Assembly: GCA_929200395.1 (NCBI GenBank)
Contig: CAKMZJ010000008.1
Span: forward strand, 1-44,216
Length of the DNA: 44,216 nucleotides
Direction: 5' to 3'
Source: Candidatus Gorgonimonas eunicellae
GTDB taxonomy: Bacteria; Pseudomonadota; Gammaproteobacteria; Pseudomonadales; Endozoicomonadaceae
The notes below the pieces were generated by a model. That model worked only from the letters and a program-made list of their open reading frames with translations, was not told the origin of the DNA and made no database searches. Positions 36,200 through 44,216 of this stretch are shown one piece after another. The position numbers and the translations under genes were made by a program. The number at the start of each line of letters is the position of its first letter. The stretch's first letter is position 1.

Positions 36200-36394
36200 C
36201 TATAAATATTCTTTATTTACCTGAAAACATTTGATTTTAAATTATTTAAAATTAGCTGTTAAGATTTTGTGTTTTATTACGCTAGAAGATAGTTTTCTAG
36301 TGAATGTTTTGTAATTAACATTTTATAAGTTTATTTTTAACAAAATTGTGCATTTTCTACATGAGGATGTATACGAACATATAGGTTCTTAAAT

Positions 36395-37645
36395 ATGTCA
36401 ACTGAAATTAAGGCTCCTACTTTTCCAGAATCAATTGCAGATGGAACATTAATAGCATGGAACAAACAACCAAATCAACCATGCCAACGTGACGAAGTGA
36501 TTGCGGAAATAGAAACAGATAAAGTAGTTTTAGAGGTTATGGCACCAGCAGATGGTTTCTTACAAAGTATTAGTAAAAATGAAGGTGATACTATAGTTAG
36601 TAACGAGTTACTTGCTATATATGAAGAAGGTGATATAGCTGAACAACCAGCGGCAACAGCAGAAAAGACAGCTGCTGCGGTAACAAGTCCTGCTACCACT
36701 TCTAAACCTGCTGAGGTTGATACAGTTACTGAAACTACTACAGCTAACAACCTGAGTCCTGCTGCACGCAAAATGGCAACAGAACAAGGTATAAAACCTG
36801 AAACAATACAAGGAACAGGGAAATCTGGTCGGGTTACCAAAGAAGATGTAGTTAATCATAGTAAAAATTTAGCTAGCACTGCTACTCAAAAAGTTGATAG
36901 CAGTCAAGCAAACGCTACTCAACAAATAGAAACTATGTCCATGGGTAGACACAGCAAACGTGTCCCTATGAGCAGATTACGTGCTACAGTAGCAGAACGT
37001 TTAGTACAAGCGCAAAATTCAGCGGCAATGTTAACTACATTCAATGAAGTAAACATGCAGCCAATTATGAAATTACGTGAAAAATATAAAGATGCTTTTG
37101 CTAAACAACATGATGTTAAATTAGGGTTTATGTCGTTTTTTATTAAAGCCTGTTCTGAAGCTCTTAAGTCACACCCAGAAGTTAATGCCTCGATTGAATC
37201 TAATGATATTGTCTACCATGATTATCAAGATATCGGAGTAGCTGTTTCTAGTAAGCGTGGTTTAGTAGTACCAGTTTTACGTAATACCGAAACTAAATCC
37301 TTGGCTAGTATCGAAAAAGAAGTTCGTAGCTTTTCAGAAAAAGCTAGAGATGGTAAATTAAGTATAGATGATATGAGTGGCGGTACTTTCACTGTTTCCA
37401 ATGGTGGAGTTTTTGGCTCATTATTATCAACACCAATATTAAACCCACCGCAGTCAGCAATTTTGGGAATGCATAAAATACAAGAAAGAGTAGTAGTCGT
37501 AGATGGCAAAATGGAAATACTACCCATGATGTATTTAGCACTTTCTTATGATCATCGATTATTAGACGGTAAAGAAGCGGTTACTTTCTTAGTAAAAATT
37601 AAAGATTTACTTGAAGACCCTACTAGAATTGTTTTGCAAGTATAA
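36395..37645 (+). CDS. sucB: Dihydrolipoyl succinyltransferase E2 component
   Basis: E2o forms the 24-mer core of 2-oxoglutarate dehydrogenase and transfers succinyl to CoA. The 416 residues have a lipoyl domain with lipoylated K43 ([11 protein letters not shown]) and an Ala/Thr/Pro-rich hinge. The E1/E3-binding domain is [14 protein letters not shown]...[11 protein letters not shown] at about 121-150. The catalytic domain ends with [12 protein letters not shown] (H387, D391). There is a 195-nt gap after sucA, longer than usual, with AGGTT before the ATG. Confidence 0.98.
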   Translation: MSTEIKAPTFPESIADGTLIAWNKQPNQPCQRDEVIAEIETDKVVLEVMAPADGFLQSISKNEGDTIVSNELLAIYEEGDIAEQPAATAEKTAAAVTSPATTSKPAEVDTVTETTTANNLSPAARKMATEQGIKPETIQGTGKSGRVTKEDVVNHSKNLASTATQKVDSSQANATQQIETMSMGRHSKRVPMSRLRATVAERLVQAQNSAAMLTTFNEVNMQPIMKLREKYKDAFAKQHDVKLGFMSFFIKACSEALKSHPEVNASIESNDIVYHDYQDIGVAVSSKRGLVVPVLRNTETKSLASIEKEVRSFSEKARDGKLSIDDMSGGTFTVSNGGVFGSLLSTPILNPPQSAILGMHKIQERVVVVDGKMEILPMMYLALSYDHRLLDGKEAVTFLVKIKDLLEDPTRIVLQV

Positions 37646-37774
37646 GTATTATTTTATATACGGCTTTATCTGCTGCATGTATAGCTTGCAGTGGACACAT
37701 AATTTATTAGCTTAATATCTTACTATAATAATATGTATGATAGTTTTTATATATTACTGGAGGAAAACTATTAA

Positions 37775-39214
<1,440 letters not shown>

Positions 39215-39316
39215 CTATTATCTAGTAAGCTAGGATCTAATACGTTAGAACTAATAACAACACTAGGGATTTGTTAGTAATATACACGAAATAATTTATT
39301 AGAGGCAACGTATTCT

Positions 39317-40483
39317 ATGAATCTTCATGAGTATCAAGCAAAGCAGCTGTTACGAAATAAAAAACTACCTGTTTCTAAAGGAATACCTGCAAAAACACCT
39401 GAAGAGGCAGTAAATGCAGCATCACAAATAGGTGGTAATTTATGGGTAGTAAAAGCACAAATACATGCTGGCGGTAGAGGTAAAGCCGGTGGCGTAAAAA
39501 TATTATCTAGTAAAGATGATATTCGTGATTTTGCTAAGCGTTGGTTAGGTAAAAAAATGGTAACCTACCAAACAGACAAAGAAGGGCAGACAGTAAGTCA
39601 AATTTTAGTAGAACAATGTACAGATATCGATAGCGAATTATATCTTGGAGCTGTTATAGATAGAGCTACACAGCGTATTGTTGTTATGGCATCTACTGAA
39701 GGCGGAGTAGAAATAGAAAAAGTTGCAGCAGAAACTCCAGAAAAAATTCTTAAAGAAATTATAGATCCATTATTAGGACCACAGCCTTATCAAGCAAGAA
39801 AAATGGCTTTTAACTTAGGATTAAAAGGTAAGCAAATTCATGAGTTTGCTCATATTTTTGTATCATTAGTAACAATGTTTGAAGACTATGACTTATCTTT
39901 AGTTGAGATCAATCCTTTAGTTATTACTGTTGAAGGACACTTGCATTGTTTAGATGCAAAAATTAACATAGATGGCAATGCTTTATATCGTCATAGTGAT
40001 CTTAAAGATATGCACGATCCAACACAAGAAGATCCACGAGAGTATCAAGCATCTTTGTGGGACTTAAACTATGTTGCCTTAGATGGCTCTATAGGCTGCA
40101 TGGTAAATGGTGCTGGTCTCGCTATGGGAACTATGGATATAATTAAACTACATGGTGGTTTACCAGCAAACTTTCTTGACGTAGGCGGCGGTGCAACCAA
40201 AGAACGTGTAGGGGAAGCATTTAAAATTATTTTATCCGATGACAACGTTCAAGCAGTTCTCGTAAATATTTTTGGTGGCATAGTTCGCTGTGATTTAATT
40301 GCAGAAGGTATTATCAGTGCAGTAAAAGAAGTAGGTGTATCAGTCCCCGTGATTGTAAGATTACAAGGAAATAATGCAAAATTAGGTGCTGAAATATTAT
40401 CTAAAAGTGGATTAGATATTATTCCTGAAAATGAATTAGATAAAGCGGCTAAACTAGCAGTAGAAGCTGTGGAGAAAGCGTAA
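39317..40483 (+). CDS. sucC: Succinyl-CoA synthetase beta subunit
   Basis: SucC is the nucleotide-binding ATP-grasp subunit of the enzyme that makes ATP/GTP from succinyl-CoA. The 388-residue length is exactly standard. The sequence starts [20 protein letters not shown], with [16 protein letters not shown] in the ATP-grasp part and [18 protein letters not shown] plus [17 protein letters not shown] in the CoA-ligase domain. AGAGG precedes the ATG. Its stop codon overlaps the sucD start codon by one base (TAATG), indicating translational coupling. Confidence 0.98.
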   Translation: MNLHEYQAKQLLRNKKLPVSKGIPAKTPEEAVNAASQIGGNLWVVKAQIHAGGRGKAGGVKILSSKDDIRDFAKRWLGKKMVTYQTDKEGQTVSQILVEQCTDIDSELYLGAVIDRATQRIVVMASTEGGVEIEKVAAETPEKILKEIIDPLLGPQPYQARKMAFNLGLKGKQIHEFAHIFVSLVTMFEDYDLSLVEINPLVITVEGHLHCLDAKINIDGNALYRHSDLKDMHDPTQEDPREYQASLWDLNYVALDGSIGCMVNGAGLAMGTMDIIKLHGGLPANFLDVGGGATKERVGEAFKIILSDDNVQAVLVNIFGGIVRCDLIAEGIISAVKEVGVSVPVIVRLQGNNAKLGAEILSKSGLDIIPENELDKAAKLAVEAVEKA

Positions 40484-41352
40484 TGAGTATTTTAGTAAAT
40501 AAAGATACTAAAGTTATTTGCCAAGGCTTTACTGGTAGTCAGGGAACTTTTCATTCTGAACAAGCTATAGCTTACGGTACAAAGATGGTTGGTGGAGTTA
40601 CTCCTGGAAAAGGAGGCAAAACACATCTTGATTTACCTGTTTTTAATACAGTTGACGAAGCAGTAAGCGAAACTGGAGCAACAGCATCAGTTATTTATGT
40701 GCCAGCTCCATTTTGCATGGATTCAATTATTGAAGCAACTCATGCTGGAATAGAATTAATTGTATGTATTACTGAAGGTATACCTACCTTAGACATGCTT
40801 AAATGCAAAGTTCATTGCGATGCAATGGGAGTACGCTTAATTGGTCCAAATTGTCCTGGAATTATTACTCCAGGAGAATGTAAAATTGGTATTATGCCTG
40901 GTGATATTCATAAACCTGGATGTATCGGTGTCGTTTCTCGATCAGGCACTTTAACTTACGAAGCTGTAAAACAAATTACCGATTGCGGTTTAGGACAATC
41001 TACCTGTGTAGGTATAGGAGGAGATCCTATTCCAGGCTCAAGCTTTATTGATATCCTGTCATTATTTGCTGATGATACAGATACAGAAGCTATAGTTATG
41101 ATAGGGGAAATAGGCGGAACAGCAGAAGAAGAAGCGGCAGAGTTTATTGCTAAAAATGTATCTAAACCAATAGTATCTTATATTGCTGGAGTTACAGCTC
41201 CAGCTGGAAAAAGAATGGGGCATGCTGGTGCTATAATCGCTGGCGGTAAAGGCACAGCAGAAGAAAAATTTATTGCTCTAGAAAATGCCGGGGTACACAC
41301 AGTTCGTAGTTTAACCGGAATTGGCAAAAAATTAACTGAATGTCTTAAATAA
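40483..41352 (+). CDS. sucD: Succinyl-CoA synthetase alpha subunit
   Basis: SucD binds CoA and carries the phosphohistidine. The 289-residue product has the CoA-binding start [52 protein letters not shown], and the active His in [18 protein letters not shown] (H247). GGAG precedes the ATG, which overlaps the sucC stop codon. A hairpin follows immediately (41356-41388). Confidence 0.98.
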   Translation: MSILVNKDTKVICQGFTGSQGTFHSEQAIAYGTKMVGGVTPGKGGKTHLDLPVFNTVDEAVSETGATASVIYVPAPFCMDSIIEATHAGIELIVCITEGIPTLDMLKCKVHCDAMGVRLIGPNCPGIITPGECKIGIMPGDIHKPGCIGVVSRSGTLTYEAVKQITDCGLGQSTCVGIGGDPIPGSSFIDILSLFADDTDTEAIVMIGEIGGTAEEEAAEFIAKNVSKPIVSYIAGVTAPAGKRMGHAGAIIAGGKGTAEEKFIALENAGVHTVRSLTGIGKKLTECLK

Positions 41353-41355
41353 TAA

Positions 41356-41399
41356 ATACCCCATCTACCTTAAAGTAGTGGGGGGTATATACACGTGGC
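41356..41399 (+). terminator. Hairpin between sucD and nadK, fused to a repeat end
   Basis: ATACCCC (41356-41362) pairs with GGGGTAT (41382-41388). An internal stem CTAC/GTAG (41365-41368 with 41375-41378) closes a 6-nt loop. There is no U-run, so it may partly attenuate or protect the suc mRNA rather than stop it. The end merges into TATATACACGTGGCA, the exact end motif of the dispersed repeat, placed just before nadK. Confidence 0.5.
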
Positions 41400-41408
41400 A
41401 TTTTATGT

Positions 41409-42302
41409 ATGAAAATCTTTAATAAAATAGGTATTACTGGGCGTAATACCAAGCACCCACAGTTAAAACTATACTTGCATCAATTAATATCGTGCCTAGA
41501 TGCCAATAAAGTCCTGGTGCAAATAGACTCACTACTAAAAGAATCTCTAGATACCATCAATATTCCAATAGAAGTTACACCGTTTGCTAAACTTGAACAA
41601 GATTGTGATTTAATTATAGTTATAGGTGGCGATGGTAGCTTTTTATCGACAGCACGCAGATTACAAAATTATCAAATACCAATAACTGGGTTAAATTTAG
41701 GACACTTAGGCTTTTTAACTGAGATATCTCCTGCAACTTTACATAAGCAAATAACTGAAATAATTTCCGGAAATTTTATTTTAGATGAGCGTTTTTTTCT
41801 ACAAGCTAAAATTGTACGTAATTCCAAAGATTTCGATCGAGAAATTGCATTAAATGATGTTGTTATTCATCCTGGAGAATCCGCTAGAATAATTGAATAT
41901 GAACTATACATAGATGATAAATTTGTCTATCGGCAGCGAGCTGATGGTTTAATTATAGCTACGCCTACTGGTTCTACAGCATATGCATTATCTGCTGGTG
42001 GTCCGGTGATGAGTCCTAATCTTGACGCTATAGTGATTGCTCCAATGCATCCACATTTATTGACTAATAGGCCCTTAGTAGTTCATGGAAATAGTAATAT
42101 TAAGGTAGTAGTTACTAAAGAAACTAGTAATTTACCAAGGATTAGCTGTGATGGGCAGATACATTTAAAGAGTTGCTATCAAGATGAGATTATAATCCGT
42201 AAAAGTACAGAAAATATAAAATTGTACAATCCTCCAGACTATAATTTTTATAAGTCTTGCAGATCAAAATTAAGCTGGAACGCAAATGGCTATCAAATTT
42301 AG
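41409..42302 (+). CDS. nadK: NAD kinase
   Basis: NAD kinase makes NADP+ from NAD+ and ATP. The 297-residue product matches the usual length (292 in E. coli). It has the GGDG motif (VIGGDGSFLSTARRL, near 73-76), LNLGHLGFLTEI, NDVVIHPG and the catalytic/NAD-binding RADGLIIATPTGSTAYALSA with GGPVMSP. There is no Shine-Dalgarno site; the start codon is 20 nt past the sucD hairpin, so it may depend on read-through from the suc operon or on a promoter in the repeat end. Its usual neighbours grpE and recN are absent. Confidence 0.95.
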   Translation: MKIFNKIGITGRNTKHPQLKLYLHQLISCLDANKVLVQIDSLLKESLDTINIPIEVTPFAKLEQDCDLIIVIGGDGSFLSTARRLQNYQIPITGLNLGHLGFLTEISPATLHKQITEIISGNFILDERFFLQAKIVRNSKDFDREIALNDVVIHPGESARIIEYELYIDDKFVYRQRADGLIIATPTGSTAYALSAGGPVMSPNLDAIVIAPMHPHLLTNRPLVVHGNSNIKVVVTKETSNLPRISCDGQIHLKSCYQDEIIIRKSTENIKLYNPPDYNFYKSCRSKLSWNANGYQI

Positions 42303-43052
42303 TATCTCTTGTGCTATTATTAGCTGTTTATTGTAATGCCGTTAATAATTTTTATTAATTATTATTTATTTTTCTTTAATCCTGAAATTTAGTCTTTTTA
42401 TCTGCTATATGTATAAAACTAAAATCTAAAGTATTATCTTGCCTATAATACTAGGCTATATAGGTAGTAGATAAAGACTATAAGCATATTAAGGTAAATT
42501 AGTTGCATTTTCTACGTAGTTTTACTAATAAAAAAATATATTTAATTTGTTATAATACTATTTGCTATATATAAAGCATTTATTAATTTCATTTATTAGA
42601 GTAGTTGCATTTATTGTTTAACTTACATAAAATATTTGCATAGAATACATGAAAATAATAGACAGAAAAATATATTATCCTTACAAAATAAATAATAGTA
42701 CTAATATGGGTTGGAAGTATAAGGTTAGAAATAGTTGTGTTTAATCGGTGATATTGCATTTAAAAATACTTAAAGTAAGCATAATAATTCACAGATTAAA
42801 ATTTTTAAACCTTCTATAAGCTTTAATATTATCTTTAAATAGATATTATTCTGCTTTAAGGTATATTTAAATACTTATTAGTATACTTAGTATGCAATTT
42901 ATTATGTAAGGTACATTATTTATTTTGTATTTATTATGGTATGGTAACTAAGTAAAGATTTAGTAGATAATATTCTAAATAAATTTTTCGTATTTATAAT
43001 AAGTTAATAAGTATATTCAAAAGATAAACACCTAAATATAACAGGACGTTAC
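42303..43052. other. Long AT-rich spacer before crc
   Basis: The spacer holds a repeat arm at 42374-42415 and a possible degenerate arm near 42456-42490 (TATATAGGTAGTAGATAAAG). No reading frame with support and no tRNA were seen. AGGA just before 43053 is the ribosome site of crc. Small RNAs cannot be excluded. Confidence 0.5.
42374..42415 (-). repeat. Dispersed repeat, solo arm
   Basis: On the minus strand this reads TATACATATAGCAGATAAAA, then AGACTAAATTTCAGGATTAAA. It has the same blocks as the other solo arms and lies about 70 nt downstream of the nadK stop codon. Confidence 0.6.
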
Positions 43053-43814
43053 ATGAGAGTTATAAGTTTTAATTGCGATGGAATTTCGCAAGCACATAAA
43101 AATGGAGCATTAGAGTGGTTGGCCTCACAGGAAGCTGATATTATATGCTTGCAAAACATCCAAGAAAATGAAGCTGATTTTGAAGATAAATATTTTATAG
43201 AAGGGTACTATTGTTATTCTTATTGTGCTCAAGAGACACATATGATGGCAGGTGTAGCTTTTTATATGCGCAAACCACCTAAGGCTGTTATAAAGAGTTT
43301 AGGGTTTTCTAGTTTTTGCACTGAAGGAAGATTCATTCAAGCTGATTTTCAAAATATAAGCATAGTAAACTTGTTTATTCCATCGTTGATTCTAGGATAC
43401 GATAGAGATTATAAGTATAAATTTTTAAATAGTTTATCTAGCCAAATATCTAAAATCAAACGTAAAAGACGCCAATTCATAATTTGTGGTTCTTGGGATA
43501 TCCCTCATAAAAGTATTGATACCGACCCACAAGCTATGGAATCTTTACAAGTGCATAATACCGAACAAACCTGGATTGATAGTATGTTTAAGCTTGGTTT
43601 TTTTGATGCTTATAGAACAGTTGATCCTACTTCTTGTAATTATACTTGGTGGAAGAATGAAGAACTTAGGAATGATGATATTGGTGCTCGTATTGACTAC
43701 CAAGTGGTTACAGATGAAGTAAATAGAAGCGTATTAAATGCTGGCATATATAGTTCTAAAAACTTTTCTACCCATGCTCCAGTTATTGTAGATTATGATT
43801 TAGATCTAACTTAA
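43053..43814 (+). CDS. crc: Crc-type catabolite repression control protein (inactive ExoIII fold)
   Basis: Crc acts with Hfq in pseudomonads to block translation of catabolic mRNAs. It has the exonuclease III fold but no nuclease activity. This 253-residue protein shares Crc blocks: GVAFYMRKPPKAVIKSLGF, then EGRFIQADFQNISIVNLFIP, KRKRRQFIICGS, YTWW, ARIDYQVVT and the end FSTHAPVIVDYDLDLT. ExoIII catalytic positions are altered as in Crc. The metal Glu of LQE is N35, and the Gly-Asp-x-Asn motif is G146-S147-W-D149. Asp of the DH pair is T240, while N7, D215 and H241 stay. It is therefore called Crc rather than Xth. AGGA lies before the ATG. It is a single-gene unit just after the suc-nadK genes. 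Confidence 0.85.
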   Translation: MRVISFNCDGISQAHKNGALEWLASQEADIICLQNIQENEADFEDKYFIEGYYCYSYCAQETHMMAGVAFYMRKPPKAVIKSLGFSSFCTEGRFIQADFQNISIVNLFIPSLILGYDRDYKYKFLNSLSSQISKIKRKRRQFIICGSWDIPHKSIDTDPQAMESLQVHNTEQTWIDSMFKLGFFDAYRTVDPTSCNYTWWKNEELRNDDIGARIDYQVVTDEVNRSVLNAGIYSSKNFSTHAPVIVDYDLDLT

Positions 43815-43830
43815 AGCGATCATGTCATAT

Positions 43831-44067
43831 TGCTAGATTTTAGGGCTAAGTAAAATGGTTTGATTCAAAGTATTTTAACAATGAAGTAGGCCTTTTTAAT
43901 AGCCCCAAAGTACAAGGTTTCTAAGTTTTATCCTGTGTTAGTATTTCTTGATTTAGTCGATACTAAGTCTGAGAAACACTGCCTTGGATAAAAACTTATA
44001 ATCACTTGCTGAAACCCGCATTTCCAGCTGCCACGTGTATATACACCTTCTAGCTGAAGGTGTATAA
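43831..44067 (+). repeat. Full-length copy of MITE-like dispersed repeat
   Basis: The left arm is degenerate (GCTAGATTTTAGGG), followed by the internal blocks listed for 28332-28578. The right arm is well preserved: GCTGAAACCCGCATTTCCAG, CTGCCACGTGTATA. It ends in the perfect palindrome TATACACCTTC-TAGCT-GAAGGTGTATA (44042-44067). It lies 17 nt after the crc stop codon. Confidence 0.8.
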
Positions 44068-44140
44068 CCTGCAAAACACTATCTTAGCTAACAACTTATA
44101 ATCACTTACCCAAACCAAATTTCTAACTACACCTATATAT
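44068..44140 (+). repeat. Tandem duplicate of the repeat's right arm
   Basis: The segment GCAAAACACTATCTTAGCTA, then ACTTATAATCACTTACCCAA and CTACACCTATATA, repeats 43973-44042 (GAAACACTGCCTTGG, ACTTATAATCACTTGCTGAA, CCACGTGTATATA) with mismatches. The unit is about 70 bp. Confidence 0.6.
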
Positions 44141-44160
44141 TTTTTTTCTAAAAGTTAGTA

Positions 44161-44216
44161 GATTGACTTCCTCCCTCCACTAAGCACAAGTGCTATAGTG
44201 GGGGATTCCTCCTGCG
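44161..44216 (-). mobile_element. Likely right end of an IS200/IS605-type element (omega-RNA hairpin)
   Basis: On the minus strand the sequence is GGAATCCCCCACTATAGCAC, TTGTGCTTAGTGGAGGGAGG, AAGTCAAT. It folds as CCCCCACTA-AGCAC-TT-GTGCT-TAGTGGAGGG. This hairpin with the GAGGAAGTCAAT end is the typical right end found after tnpB genes. There it serves both as the transposition end and as the 3' part of the TnpB guide RNA. The tnpB gene itself would lie beyond the window, on the minus strand. Only the last about 50 bases are visible. Confidence 0.6.

Noticed and set aside
43053-43814. Exonuclease III (xth) as the identity of the last gene
   Set aside because: Key metal and catalytic residues (Glu of LQE, Asp and Asn of GDxN, Asp of DH) are replaced in the manner of Crc, and several blocks match Crc specifically.

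Overview
The window is strongly A+T-rich DNA from a gammaproteobacterium. Markers for this are rapA, rph-lpxL, rplM-rpsI, priA, cpxRA, a YaiL/DUF2058 protein, the sucAB-lpd-sucCD order and a Crc-type protein. Long AT-rich spacers, a broken kinase gene, many small dispersed repeats and several eukaryote-like or effector-like proteins suggest a host-associated, probably intracellular bacterium. The genus cannot be assigned from the sequence alone. Crc and the lpd-containing suc cluster are typical of Pseudomonadales-like lineages, but that is inference.

Layout. 68-4879 (minus strand): rapA, lpxL and rph, all housekeeping. 5060-14375: an accessory island with an F-box protein, a CbxX-type AAA ATPase, a kinase pseudogene, an intact protein kinase with DFN instead of DFG, a dps gene, a secreted SGNH-type protein, a second divergent kinase and a lysine-rich coiled-coil protein. 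14551-19256: rplM-rpsI, priA and an alanine/glycine:Na+ symporter. 19789-23324: a second accessory block with a candidate papain-like cysteine protease, a glycine-rich membrane protein and two small exported proteins. 23638-25684: cpxRA, with a CpxR-box-like site inside a perfect inverted repeat upstream. 25821-30163: yaiL, an Inc-like protein (membrane hairpin plus coiled coil) and a GT-B-like protein. A spacer of about 950 bp follows. 31120-32951: an envelope M23 endopeptidase and an exported PD-(D/E)XK-like protein. 33374-42302: sucA-sucB-lpd-sucC-sucD-nadK. 43053-43814: crc. The last 50 bases hold a hairpin that looks like the right end (omega-RNA region) of an IS200/IS605-type element lying mostly beyond the window.

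A previously unlabelled theme is a dispersed, MITE-like repeat. Its ends read TATACACGTGGCAG and continue into a conserved arm. It occurs at about a dozen intergenic places, as solo ends, as compact hairpins, and as two full copies of about 240 bp (28332-28578 and 43831-44067). The second full copy has its right arm duplicated in tandem.

Working together: sucAB-lpd-sucCD encode 2-oxoglutarate dehydrogenase and succinyl-CoA synthetase, the energy core of an organism probably fed on amino acids (note the AlsT-type symporter). CpxRA and the M23 peptidase serve the envelope. The accessory blocks look like host-interaction cargo. All functional statements come from reading motifs; no database search was run.
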